Of a DNA stretch of 64,000 nt, positions 49,401-61,034 are shown piece after piece (the first letter of the stretch is position 1; every line of letters starts with the position of its first letter). The notes under the pieces were generated by a model. The model saw only the letters and a list, made by a program, of their open reading frames with translations, searched no databases and had not been told where the DNA came from. Both the position numbers and the translations under genes were made by a program. The stretch comes from Stercorarius parasiticus. Taxonomy: Eukaryota > Chordata > Aves > Charadriiformes > Stercorariidae. Where the stretch lies: positions 43,276 to 107,275 of the forward strand of contig VWZL01000284.1 in the NCBI GenBank assembly GCA_013396915.1, given 5' to 3'.

Positions 49401-51940
49401 TGTGTAATTTGTTCCTGGAATACCTTTGGTTTTCAGCCATTTCTTCAAACAGAGGCAAAATTGCCGCTAGTTGCTTAAAGCTGGTTTTAGATTAATCCAT
49501 CCTGTAAAGACTAAGCAAACTGGGTAAAAAAAAATGGGTATATTTTGGTAGCTTAAGGACAGCCAGGCAGATTTCCTTCCTGATATCTGTAAAGCCTTTT
49601 TTTCTCACTGTCAGCATTGTTTTTGTGGGTGTTAAACATAAAGGAGAGGAGAACAGATTGCAGGTACGTTGAGCTCCGGCACAATCAACTGTCATTATTT
49701 AAAGAAGACGCTTTTAACCAAGTCTTTAAAATTACCTCCTCAATTATCAATTGTCAGGTGTAAAACTGCACGTCGTACAGAACCGTTCCCTGTCCCGCGC
49801 CGCCCTGACGCCATCGCACCCGCTCGCGCTTTGGGCGATCTGCAGACATTTTACGCCGTTTGCCGCCGAGCATTAACAGAAAGAAATTAACGCTTTCAAA
49901 GTGTAAATGTTGCGTTTCAGAGGAGTCAGGCAGAATATTTGGAAGGGAAAGAAATGTAAATAGAATGAAATTCTTTAGCAAGATTATTGATATGACAGGA
50001 CTAAAGAGCTTGGGATTCTGTGAAAAGTGCCTCTTTTCATCCCTCTAATAAGTCCATTACTTGCACTCGGGAATATTTTAAGGTCCTTTTCATGCTGAAT
50101 CTGGAGTTGAGCATGCTTTGCATTTCAAGCTTTGTCTATGAATCAGTAGAAGCCAAAGTTATTTCTGCTTTAAAATAACAGGAGCAGGGAACAGCTAATC
50201 TCTTTTCATTCTGAGTCCTTACATTATTTTACTGGACAGAGTTTGTGTTGGCTACAAAACAGGGCATTCACAAAATCTATGAGAAGGAATTTAGTCTAAG
50301 AATGAAGCCTAGATTGCAGTATGCATAAAGGCTCCTTCTCCTAAGGCCATTAAGAAATTCCAAATCTGAGCTATTTTGAACAGTGACATTAAATTAGCCT
50401 TGCTAATTCCCGTAATTCAAGCCGATAGCTGAGTTTACAAATCTACTAGATGAGGCCTTCCCATAATTACAATCTCAATGTGCTTTTCAGCTAAGGTGAG
50501 TTGGCACAAAAAAAAAAGATAAATAAATAAAAGAGGGGAAAATGCTTTTTCTGTTCTGGCTTTTGAGATGAATATCTCTAAAGAACAGTTAACCGGCTGT
50601 ATTGCGCCAATAAGATGTCCCCTGGCCTGGACTGGTAAGTTCATTTTGCCTCGAATGCGCAAATGAAATGCAGAAAAGGGGCTGGATTTTTCCCTGCTTT
50701 GTTTTTTCTGTTGTCTCTTTTCAAAGGAGCATTGAAGGCTGCTGGTGCTTGTAGTTCAGTTTTTAGTTGTTTATTTACAGGTAGTAATTCCTACTGGGGG
50801 GAAAAAAAAGTCTGACTGTGTTAGGCTCTTTTGTGGGGGGGAAAAAACAACCTTTGGTGGATAAATTCAGGTTAGAGCAGGTGGAGCAATGATACAAAGC
50901 AGCAACCCCCCTTATTGCTCTGGAGAAGCAGTGGTTTTCCAGATCCTAACACAGCTAGATGTTTCCAGTGATGCAAAGGTTTGGAGGATATGTTTTCAAA
51001 GCCATAAGCACAAACCCACGAAACAAATAAAAATTGAGCGCATTATTTAAAAGGGTGTTAATTTTATTAGAACCGAGCTGAGCTAATATAAGGGCGAACA
51101 TAAGTATTCACATCAGCACTTAACTCAGGCTGCAATGTTCATAAAATGTCCTTTTGATCAAGCTGTAAGTGTTTTGATCCTTATTCTATGAGCATCATTC
51201 AAAGTGACCTCACTGTAGCTCCAAACAGGCAACTGCAGCTGCAGAAGTCCTTGAGCAATAACAGGTCAGGAACTTGAATGCGTGCTCTGCGGGGAATGCT
51301 AATATTGCTGGGGTTTTTTTTTTTTTCCCCTTTTTTTTTTTCTTTGTTCCAAATAAGAATGGAAGCACGAAAACTCTCACGAAATAAAAATTGCCAGCAG
51401 AAAATTGTTCTGCCTCCATTGACTGTGGATACTTGAGTCAAGATATCAAACAGAATGCTGATTTTAATCTATCAGAATAATAATGCCATGGCCGCTAAAT
51501 ATTTTGATATCATCGGCACATGAGTGTTTGACCTTTCTCCCATTGATAACGTTGTCACCGTGGGCACAACCAAGTGAAACATCTTGATTTTTAGAATTTT
51601 TAGAAGACCACCCTGATTTAAAAGGATGTTATAGAATCAGGGAGCTCTCAAAAAAGTACATGTCCATCTGAGCAATGTGAGGGGTGTCTAAAATTAGCAT
51701 AAATATTTGAGACATCAGACTCAATTCAATCGTGATAGCAATGTGATGTTCTAATGGGCACCTGCAGGGCTGGGTGCAGCTCCCAAAACCATGGCAGTGC
51801 ATTGCATGGTCCCAAGGAGTTCGTTCAGGAAAGGGATGGACCAAAAAGCCTGCAGGATGCTGGCAGGCATCTCCTCCTCTCCCTGATGCAGGGAGATTTC
51901 CCAGCACTGGTGCATGTTGCCCATAGGCTCAGATAAATGC
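46423..51940. other. GPC3 last intron, middle part, no gene seen
   Basis: No recognisable gene or CR1. An A14 run lies at about 47131-47144. The stretch 49500-51620 is AT-rich. A pyrimidine tract (T13 C4 T11 then tcttt-like) lies at 51314-51345. The overlapping GC-rich open frames at 47550-48550 look like chance. Confidence 0.7.
51314..51345. repeat. Pure pyrimidine tract
   Basis: Thirteen T, four C and eleven T followed by ctttg. Low complexity. Confidence 0.88.
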
Positions 51941-52570
51941 AGCAGATGATGCCCAGAAGGCCAATCGCATCCTGGGCTGCATCAAAAGAAGCGTGCCCAA
52001 CAGATCCAGAGAGGGCATTCTGCCTCTCTACTCTGCTCTCCTGAGACCCCACCTGGAGTACTGCGTCCAGCTCTGGAGCCCTCAGCACAAGAAGGACATG
52101 GACCTGTTGGAGCAGGGCCAGAGGAGGCCACAGAGATGATCCGAGGGCTGGAGCCCCTGTGCTGTGAGGACAGGCTGAGAGAGTTGGGGGGGTTCAGGCT
52201 GGAGAAGAGAAGGCTCCGGGGAGACCTTAGAGCCCCTTCCAGTCCCTGAAGGGGGCCTACAGGAAAGCCGAGGAGGGGCTGTTGGCAAGGGCGTGTAGCG
52301 ATAGGACGTGGGGCAATGGCTTTAAACTAGAGCAGGGTGGGTTTAGATGGGACATGAGGAACAAGTTCTTTACACTGAGGGTGGTGAGACACTGGAAGAG
52401 GTTGCCCGGAGAGGTGGTGGAGGCCCCATCCCTGGAGACATTCAAGGCCAGGCTGGATGAGGCTCTGAGCAACCTGATCTAGTGGGAGATGTCCCTGCTG
52501 ACTGCAGGGGGATTGGTCTATGTGGCCTTTAGAGGTCCCTTCCAACCCAACACATTTTATGATTCTATGA
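51941..52570 (+). mobile_element. CR1 LINE 3' end, mosaic: type B upstream, type A downstream
   Basis: Starts in gatgcccagaaggccaatcg ([10 protein letters not shown] equivalent) and ends with attttatgattctatga. The 5' half carries type B words (aggctccggggagaccttag). After the shared words gaagggggcctacagg it switches to type A (ggggctgttggcaagggcgt, then ctgctgactgcaggggg). The copy at 62232 has the same structure. The plus strand frame NGFKLEQGGFRWDMRNKFFT and RLPGEVVEAPSLETFKARLD is still open. Confidence 0.94.
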
Positions 52571-52663
52571 TAATGCTGCAAAATAGTGTTTAGGGCAAAA
52601 TCCGGTAGAAAGAGCTGTGCTGTTTTCAGGGGCAGGAGGGAGCTGCTGATGCTCCCTGAGGCC

Positions 52664-52704
52664 GGGGTGATGGCTGGGGAGGAGTGGGGTGGGGTGGAGT
52701 GGGG
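52664..52704 (+). repeat. G-rich tract, G-quadruplex-prone
   Basis: Five runs of four G (52664, 52676, 52686, 52691, 52701). The last four, within 29 bases and with short loops, fit a quadruplex pattern. The G-rich strand is the GPC3 sense strand. Confidence 0.8.
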
Positions 52705-53800
52705 CGTGAGCCTGTCTCTTTTCTCTTTTCTGGGAGGGTGGGAGAGGAGGGAGGCTGAAACGCAATTCTTGATTTCCAGGAAACTTTTATCTCTAATCTT
52801 TGTAATCCGTTTTAGAGAGGATTTTGTATTTTTCAAGGGATTTGCAAACTGGATTACGTAGCCTTTTTATTTTGATTTTCCACTGCGATTGTGACATTCC
52901 TGAGACTGAGCCATGAGTGCTGCAGATAGGATGGAGTGGGAGGCATTCCTGGACTTGGACCTCGGGCTCCTCTTGTGTTGTCATCTCCTTGTTTCACTGC
53001 TCAGCCGATACCTGCTCACTGTGCCGATGGATGTGTCCCCAGAGCAATTTGGATGCTCCCATGTGAGCTGCGCGTCCCTGTCCCTGATACCTTCCATGGC
53101 TGCACGTACAAGCTGACCTAGGGAGGTAGTGGGCCGATCCCTTCCCTCCCTTGCTCCCTCCTCCTCTGGTGGGGACGGCCATGGTGGTCTCCTTGAGCTC
53201 CACCATAGTTCCAGTCAGGAGCACTGGTTTGACGAGGTCACAGCTGCAGGTCCTCAATCATGATGGGGAGCCCCTTGGCCCCCAGGAAAAAGCAAGTGAG
53301 ATGAGATGGATCTGTCATACCCTGAGCACCGACACCGCGGTGTCCTGTGCTAAGCTGGGGCGGCACTAGGTTTCCCATCAGAGCTGCCACCACCACCCAG
53401 CTCTAGCTTTCAGCACCATCGTTCCACTGGTGCTTTGGGACCAGGGTTTGCTCTCGGTCCGGGAGGGAGGCAGGGAGCAGGAATCAGCCCCGTTTTTGTG
53501 TCAGATGTTACGTGCACCACGTAAGCAGCTGGGTTTAATTTGAGTCTTTCTCTGCAGTCATGCAGAAGGCAGTGCAAAGCCAGGTCCTGGTTTCAGACTT
53601 CAGTGGCTGTTCCCGGGGCTCCTTCCAGTGCAGGGAACATGACCAGAAGCTGTTAAAAAGTTCCAGCCTATGAACCCAACCTTTCTTTTTCTATATAAAG
53701 TGGGAAAGTTGGGTATGGTGATGTTTCCCAGGGCCTCCTGCATTACCCCATTTTTATAGGCTGAAGTCACTGTAATGTTGTTTTAATGCAGAGCCAGCAT

Positions 53801-53829
53801 TTTATTTATTTATTTATTTATTTATTTTA
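53801..53829. repeat. (TTTA)n microsatellite
   Basis: About seven TTTA units, ending in ttttag. Confidence 0.92.
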
Positions 53830-54898
53830 GCAGCTTAACGCAATTAAAAAAGCCGGGTGGTGCTGTAGCCTCTCGGCTCTCTTCCCTTGGCAGTGCTCTC
53901 ACCTCAACCCGTGCTCCGTGCAAACGATTCAGGGCCAGCTGGCTTCCCCGGCACGGGCAGGGGGAGCTTGCTCTCCATCCATGCCGGTAATCCTGGACAA
54001 TGCAAGTGGAGAAAACCTTGGGGAGTTTCTCCAGGAGCAGAGGCAGGCTGAGCAGATGCCTGCATAGCACCATGCCTGAGCCTACCTGCAGGCTCTACTT
54101 GTGCGCTGAGCAGGTATATTTGTGCCCAACCTGAAATCTAGGGTTATGACCCGAAATCTCATTCCAGATTATTTTCCTTGGTGCCATGAGGTGTATCCTG
54201 TTGGAGCCTCTGTCGGTTTGATCCCCAGGTTGGGAGTGCTGCTCAGGTGCGTCCTTCTTGTGCGTGCTCAAGGAGCAAAATATCAACCGCCTTTGATTTT
54301 TCTTTTCTTTACAAGCGTAAGGTAATGATGGATGTGCAGGGATTTCTGACCCAGCGTGGACACTGCGCAAAGTCCTGGACCCTTCTGATTGAAGAGGCAC
54401 CTTTCTGGTTGTCCGTTTGGAGCATGAATGCAGTGGTCTGGGCCTCGTTCAAGTCTGGTTTCCACACGCAGTGAGTCACAAAGGAAGATGTCAGTGTTCC
54501 TGGGTGCCGTAACACCACCATGGGTTTTCTGATCAAGCATTGAGAAACATCCTTCTGCCTCGAGGGCTGCTTTTAGGAGCTGGCATCTGGAAGACAGGGA
54601 CCATGGTCGTTCCCCTTAGGACTGCATCTTGGTGGCTCTTGCTAGTACATGAATGTCACTAAGTGTCCTGAGCTTGGAGAGTTGAAGGCCAGCTGGTAGC
54701 AAGCTGCCTGTCCTGGTCATATACAAAGAGATTTTCGGGGAGGAAAGATGAGGGAGAAAATTTCAGTTTGATATGATGATGTTGTTTTCAGTCATTAGAG
54801 GAAATATGAAGCATTTCATTTTGTTCTGCTGTCACTGGGAACGTTAACTCCCAAAATCAAGGCTGCCCTGAGGTGCCTCATGTGATAGCAGAGTGATC

Positions 54899-56249
54899 AG
54901 AATCATAAAATGATTTCGTTTGGGTTGGAAAAGACCTTTAAGATCATCAGGTCCAACTGTTAAGTTGGACTTAACCATGTCCCTCAGCACCACGTCTACA
55001 CGTCTTTTAAATACCTCCAGGGATGGTGACTCAAACACTTCCCCGGGCAGCCTCTTCCGATGCTTGACAACCCTTTCAGTGAAGAAATTTTTCCTAGTAT
55101 CCATCCTAAACATCCCCTGGAGCAACTTGAGGCCGTTTCCTCTTGTCCTATCGCCTGTTCCTTGGGAGAAGAGAGCGACTCCCGCTGGCTACACCCTCCT
55201 TTCAGGGAGTTGTAGAGAGCGAGAAGGTCTCCCCTCAGCCTCCTTTTCCCCAAGCTGAACACCCCCAGCTCCCTCAGCTGCTCCTCACAAGACTTGTGCT
55301 CCAGACCCCTCACCAGCTCTGTTGCCCTTCTCTGGACATGCTCCAGCCCCTCAATGTCTTTCTTGTCGTGAGGGGCCCAAAACTGGACACAGTATTCAAG
55401 GTGAGGCCTCACCAGTGCCGAGTACAGGGAGACAATCCCTGCTCCAGTCCTGCTGGCCACCCTGTTCCTGATACAGGCCAGGATGTTGTTGGCCGCCTTG
55501 GCCACCTGGGCACACTGCTGGCTCATATTCAGCTGGCAGTCAACCAACACCCCCAGGTCCTTTTCTGCTGGGAGCTCTTACCACTTGCCCCAGGCCATCG
55601 ATCCAGCCTGTCCAGATCCCTCTGTAGAGCCTTCCTACCCTCCAGCAGATCGACACTCCCACCCAACTTGTTGTTGTCTGCAGACTTACTTCGGGTGCAC
55701 TCAATCACTTCATCCAGGTCGTTGATAAAGATATTAAACAAAACAGTCCCCAGTACTGAGCTGAACACCACTTGTGACCGGACGCCAACTGGAGTTAACT
55801 CCATTCGCCACAACTCTTTGGGCCTAGCCATCCTGCCAGTTTTTCAGCCATCGAAGCGTATGCCCATCCAAGCAGTGAGTGGTTTCTCTAGGGGAATGGA
55901 GTGGGAAATGCTGTCAAAGGCTTTACCAAAGTCTAGGCAGGCAACAACCACAGCCTTTCCCTCATCAACTAAATGGGTCACCTTGTCATAGAAGGAGATC
56001 AGGTTAATCAAGCAGGACCTGCCTTTCATAAACTCATGCCGACTGGGCCTGATCACTTGCTTGTCCTGTAGGTGCCACCTGATGGCACTCAAGAGGATCT
56101 GCTCCGTAACCTTCCCAGGCACCGAGGTCAGACTGACAGGCCTGTAGTTCCCCGGGTCCTCCTTCCAGCCCTTCTTGTAGATGGGCATCACATTTGCTAG
56201 CCTCCAGTTGGCTGGGACCTCCCTGGTTAGCCAGGACTGCTGACAAATG
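54899..56249 (-). mobile_element. CR1 LINE, 3' segment of a 2-kb antisense element (split by a nested insertion)
   Basis: Read on the minus strand this follows on from the segment at 56850-57520. Motifs in order are [40 protein letters not shown], the motif A region DFGKAFDSISH, the catalytic box as S-A-D-N (second aspartate lost, plus-strand 55673-55678), [40 protein letters not shown] and [17 protein letters not shown]. The motif B words (PQGS) are broken by a small deletion in the minus-strand sequence ggtgttcagctcagtactgg. About 86 bp are missing near 55577 compared with the copy at 22378. The 3' tail lies at 54899-54915. The element is clearly dead. It is the same subfamily as the copy at 22378. 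Confidence 0.95.
56245..56249. repeat. Target-site duplication, left copy (AAATG)
   Basis: Five bases repeated at 56845-56849, directly flanking the nested CR1. The intact host CR1 sequence would contain them once, as in gctgacaaatgatggaaag. Confidence 0.8.
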
Positions 56250-56844
56250 GGAGGAAGAATGTCAGGCACCAGTATAGGTTAGGGGTGGAACTGCTGGAAA
56301 GCAGTTCTGAAAAAAAGGATCTGGGGGTCTCGGTAGACAGTAAATTATCCATGAGCAAGCAATGTGCCCTTGTCGCCAAGAAGGCCAACGGAATTCTGGG
56401 CTGCATAGGGAAGANNNNNNNNNNNNNNNNNNNNNNNNNNNNNNNNNNNNNNNNNNNNNNNNNNNNNNNNNNNNNNNNNNNNNNNNNNNNNNNNNNNNNN
56501 NNNNNNNNNNNNNNNNNNNNNNNNNNNNNNNNNNNNNNNNNNNNNNNNNNNNNNNNNNNNNNNNNNNNNNNNNNNNNNNNNNNNNNNNNNNNNNNNNNNN
56601 NNNNNNNNNNNNNNNNNNNNNNNNNNNNNNNNNNNNNNNNNNNNNNNNNNNNNNNNNNNNNNNNNNNNNNNNNNNNNNNNNNNNNNNNNNNNNNNNNNNN
56701 NNNNNNNNNNNNNNNNNNNNNNNNNNNNNNNNNNNNNNNNNNNNNNNNNNNNNNNNNNNNATCCTGCTTTAGCAGGGGAGTTGGACTAGATGATCTCTAG
56801 AGGTCCCTTCCAGCTCTGAAATTCCGTGATTCCGTGATTCCGTG
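56250..56844 (+). mobile_element. CR1 LINE nested inside the antisense CR1 (contains assembly gap)
   Basis: The plus strand starts ggaggaagaatgtcaggcac, then caccagtataggttagggg and an [24 protein letters not shown] frame, and ends, after the N gap, with gttggactagatgatctcta and three attccgtg tail units. It is flanked by AAATG on both sides (56245-56249 and 56845-56849). Removing it restores a continuous CR1 on the minus strand. Its tail (ATTCCGTG) and 3' words differ from all other copies here, so it is another subfamily and younger than its host element. It is 5'-truncated. Confidence 0.93.
56415..56760. other. Assembly gap (346 N)
   Basis: A run of N inside the nested CR1. By comparison with the copy at 4592, about 497 bp of element would be expected between the flanking words, so the gap is undersized by roughly 150 bp or the element has an internal deletion. 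Confidence 0.97.
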
Positions 56845-56849
56845 AAATG
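56845..56849. repeat. Target-site duplication, right copy (AAATG)
   Basis: Follows the last attccgtg tail unit of the nested CR1 and matches 56245-56249. Confidence 0.8.
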
Positions 56850-57520
56850 ATGGAAAGTGGCTTGATGAGCACTCTCAACAGCTCCCTCAGTACCCTTGGG
56901 TAGATCCCATCTGGTCCCATAGACTTGTGTGTGTCTAACTGGTGTAGCAGGTCCCTCACCATTTCCCCTTGGATTATGGGGGCTTCGGTTTGTTCCCCAT
57001 CCCTGACTTCCAGCTCAGGGGGCTGAGTACCTGGAGAGCAGCTGGTCTTATTATTAAAGACTGTAGCAAAGAAGGCATTAAGTACCCCTGCCTTTTCCTC
57101 ATCCTTGGTCACTATGTTTCCCCCTGCATCCAGTAGAGGACGGAGATTCTCCTTAGCCCTGCTTTTGTCGCTAATGTATTTATAGAAGCATTTTTTATTG
57201 TCTTTTATAGCTGTAGCCAGATTAAGTTCTAGTTGAGCTTTGGCCCTTCTAATTTTCTCCCTGCGTAACCTCACAACGTCCTTGTAGTCCTCCTGAATGG
57301 CCTGTGCCTTCTTCCAAAGGTCATAAACTCTCTTTTTTCCCTTGAGTTCCAGCCAAAGTTCTCTGTTCAGTCAGGCCAGTCTTCTTCCCCGCCAGCTCAT
57401 CTTTTGGCATGTGGGGATGGCCAGCTCCTGCACCTTCAGGATTTCCTTCTTGAAGAACGTCCAGCCTTCCTGGACTCCTTTGCCCTTCAGGACTGCCTCC
57501 TAAGGGACTCTGTCAACCTG
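56850..57520 (-). mobile_element. CR1 LINE, 5' segment of the split antisense element
   Basis: The minus strand encodes the region before and at the start of the CR1 reverse transcriptase: EGWTFFKKEILKVQ, a stop where Trp or Leu would be expected before LNRELW, then REKIRRAKAQLELNLATAIK, DNKKCFYKYISDKSRAKENL, DAGGNIVTKDEEKAGVLNAF, PPELEVRDGEQTEAPIIQGE and DTHKSMGPDGIYPRVLREL. It then breaks at the nested insertion. This is the most 5' CR1 sequence in the window. The endonuclease domain is absent, so the element was 5'-truncated, near 57520 as far as I can judge. Confidence 0.94.
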
Positions 57521-60500
57521 TCTCTTACACAGGGATCGCTTTGAGGGTTTAGACCTTGAAGGTCTTCAAAGTGGGAGAGGGTGACTCTACGTCTGGGTGG
57601 GCTAAGGTACATGGGGGATCTGTAGGGACATTGCTTGACCCAGTCCTGTATTGCTGCCTCAAACATCACTTCACTCCTATTCGTACTCTTCTGTTTCCAG
57701 CTTTTGCTCTTTTTCTTTCTTGACTCCTGCCTTTGTAGGTGCTTTTGCCTGTCCATGTTTAGCTCCCTATTTTTCAGTCCTTCTGTCCTAAGTGCCTTTA
57801 GATAGCAGCTCTTTTTCTGGATGGTGCAGCTGGATATCAGACCGGGGCATGCTCCTTCATCATCAAAGCACAAGGACTCCAGCGCTTCCAATTAATAATG
57901 CTAATGAGATTTGTTAATTTTTAATAGATTACATGAGCGCATTTTGCTAAACACGTTTTTGTGGCTCTGCTCTGCGAGTACAGTTCAGAAACTCTTTCAC
58001 TTGCTGCCAAAGGGAAAATGATTAATGCAGTTGTAGACGCCAGATTCTCTTCGGGGCAAATCTAGAGTGTACCAAGGAGCAAAGAGGAATTTAATGAGTA
58101 TGTTTTCAAAGTAAACAGGCCCAGGTCATAAATGATAGCCTTTCCTCGCCACCAGCCTCTGGCCAAGGCGGGGTGGAGGAGCAGTTGCTTGAATTGGGGT
58201 TATGGTGCATGTGTTGGGTTTTGGGGGGTGTTTTGTCCCTTAGCCCCATTGAAAGCTTGAGGACATCTGTGGATGAGACTTTTGTGGTAATGCTGGAGGT
58301 TGGGGAGACAGGGTGTGTATACTGGCTGCCTTGCAGAGCTCATGGCCAATTGCCCCGTGTACCCTGAGCAGCACCTGGTTGCAGCCCTGGTGTGGGGCTG
58401 AGCTGGAGCTTCCTCATCTCTCTGTACTGGATGACCAAATCAACCTGGTTGCCACCCTCCAGGTTGCTTCAGTCCTGGGTGAATTTCCCCCAAATTGGTG
58501 CTGGTTTTGTGGCGGCGCCTGCGGTCTTTCGGTCGCTCACGAATGCAGGCTGCAGGCCATCAGCGGCACGCCGGCAGCTGGGATGTGTCGAAGAGCAAGT
58601 GGGGGAAATGTCTTGGTTTGCAAATCAGCAATCCCAAACCTGATTCCCTTGGGTTTCTGCCCAGGAAGTTGGTTTTACCGCTTGCTGATGAGCCGTGCCA
58701 GTCTCCCTCGGACGCATTGCCAACGGCAGCGGGATGGTGTTGAGCTGGATTTTTTCTTCTTTTTTTCTTTCCAAATCCGTATTGCCAAGAGCCGCACCTC
58801 CTAAATTGCTGCGGAGGAGGTGGAAAAGCAGAGGCACAAGACCATGCACATGCTGCGCATCCATCTTGGTGATCTTGCAGCCGTGCCAACACAAGCATCG
58901 TGGCCAGTCCCAGCTCAGCACTTTAATTACACGCCGGCGCGGCCGCACCTCTGGCTGGGCTGTTGCAGCTCGTCGTGCAAGAAGACAACTGGCAAACCTG
59001 TTGGTGCTCCAGGATTTTAGTGGTAATAAGCTAGAGGGCAAAACATCCCTGGTGAGATGAAACTGTGCTTGGCTAGGCGTTTGGAAGAGTTTAAGGTGTT
59101 TTGGGGAAGCAGAGGATTGGGGATCCCAGCTGTCTCCATGCTGTCATAGCTGTGCGTGCCGTGTAACTCCATGGATGGGCTCAGATGTTGTCTTTGTGGA
59201 GCAGAGATGTGTTTGTAGTATGAGCTGTTTGCATGAGAAAGGCAGGTAACTGGAGACTGAGGCGAGCAGAGCTTTTGGTGTTCCAACAGGAAGAGTTTGG
59301 GATGAAATTGGACAAAAATGAAATGAAATCTAGCTTTCAGGTGCAAACACCTGTGAGAGTGAAGTGGTCGGAGGTATAGAGAAGGAGAGAGTTGGCAGAC
59401 AGGGTCAGGCAGTCCGGTCTGTGGGATCACGGGCTCTTATGCTTCACCTTGTAATGAGTCAACAGCTTGGGCTTGACTTGAACATCTCGCCCTTCAAGAA
59501 ATCTAGTCTTGCTTTGGAGTCTGGCAATTTGTTCCTCACGCTGATGAGGCTTGCTGCTTAAAAAAATTAAATAAAGCAATCCACCCCCGAGATTGTAATT
59601 CTCATTGGCGATGGTAGCATGTGCTTTTCTAGACAAATCCTGAAGGACATGCGCAGGCAGATGTTCACAACTGACCACGAGAGCTGCAGGAGCTTGCCAA
59701 GCTGCCCTGCTTGTCTCTGACATTTCTCCTCGATGTGTTTTGTGCTTTATTGGAAACACATGGTCACGATCCATTCCCTAGTCCCTTCACACCACAGAGC
59801 TTCCATCATTTGCAAATGAGGGCCATCACCACATCCCCGTGAGTGCTTTGGCCCACTCGGCAGCCTCCTACTGTGAACATGCTGCGTTGGTTTTGCCTGT
59901 GGGGGGGATCCCCTTCGCACCCGTTGCCACTGCGCGGGGCACCAGCAGAGCTATCAAGTGACACTGCCAGGCGGTTGTCATGCGTGGCCATCCGTTATGA
60001 CTCTGTTACTATATTAGGTCCATCGCTGGAGCCATCTGCCGGGGCAGGCTTGGCAGGCGGGCAGCACGGGTGCCTGCCTGCGAGATGACATTCCCTGGCT
60101 CCGAGCTCTGACAGCAGCCGAGCCAGCCCGTGGGAGCTGGGCGCCGTCCTCTTGGAGGTCATTTGCCAGAGTGGCATTTGCTAGCAGCGCTTTGCTTAAG
60201 ACTGTGGTGTCCTTTTAGGGGTGAAAAGGGGTGTTTCAGGAGGCAGGGGTGGATTTGGCACACGAGTGCCTGCCGTAGTGCTGCCTGCGTGCCAGTACTC
60301 ATCCTCCCGGCTTCTTCTGCGCCAGCTGCCGTGGGACAACTTATACCAACTCAAACCCAATCTCCTCCCGCTTCAGCCGCCTTTTGTAGCCGGCTCCAAA
60401 GCTAGCGTGGTTCAGCAAGAAGAGCTTTTTAACCATTCCTGCCCAATAATCTTGCACAGATTTGGTACGCCTAATTCCCGTCTCAATCCACAGAAAAATA

Positions 60501-60908
60501 CCTCCGGCTTCATTTCGCGGGTGGGGAATGCGTGTGCTGTAGGGCTGGCGGCAGGTTTTGTCACCCACGCTGCGAGACCACGGCAGTTTTTGCTGTCCTG
60601 GAAGCACAGCGCAGCAGTTTTGTGTTAGAGGGGCTTTTCTTACCAAAGATGCTTCCGGGGGCACTGGCTTGTGTTGGGCTGGAGACCTTTCACCAGCTGC
60701 GTAAGGGCTCCAGGAAACGGCACGGCACGCTTGGCTTGCATGCAGGGAAGAAAAAAGAAAAAAAGCAGAGCTAATGATTGACTATTATTTTAAGGGGATT
60801 ATCTAATCCGCAGCCCAGAGGACAAGAGGGGCCAAAATGAGTGAAGATTGAATCCGTGATTAGCGCAGATTGTTGGTAATACCCTTTGGATTCTAACTGA
60901 TTATAAAC

Positions 60909-60909
60909 N
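60909..60909. other. Single ambiguous base (N)
   Basis: An unknown base 17 bp before a 28-bp tandem duplication, a context where assemblies often join reads wrongly. Confidence 0.95.
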
Positions 60910-60925
60910 TTGTAGTAGAAACTGT

Positions 60926-60981
60926 GGCAAATTAAGTGGATGATCAGAGCTGGGGCAAATTAAGTGGGTGATCAGAGCTGG
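60926..60981. repeat. 28-bp direct tandem duplication
   Basis: Two adjacent 28-bp copies (60926-60953 and 60954-60981) that differ at one base, A versus G in aagtggatg and aagtgggtg. Confidence 0.92.
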
Positions 60982-61017
60982 GGCAGGGGAGATGTTTGAT
61001 GCAAAAGATGGCTGGGG

Positions 61018-61034
61018 GGCAGGCAGGCAGGCAG
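61018..61034. repeat. (GGCA)4 microsatellite
   Basis: Four GGCA units following a G run. Confidence 0.9.

Larger units (their letters stand above)
52571..54898. other. GPC3 intronic sequence, no gene seen
   Basis: No recognisable gene or CR1. Contains the G-rich tract at 52664-52704 and the TTTA repeat at 53801-53829, listed separately. Confidence 0.72.

Noticed and set aside
51630..51645. tatagaatcagg as a CR1 tail
   Set aside because: Only the first dozen bases resemble a CR1 tail complement. The following sequence lacks the ggttggaagggac stretch.
57487..57891. 134-codon minus-strand open frame at the CR1 5' end
   Set aside because: Its end overlaps the CR1 in a different frame from the CR1 coding words. 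The rest is Lys/Ser-rich and unrecognised. It may be unrelated flank or an old CR1 part, but cannot be supported as a gene.
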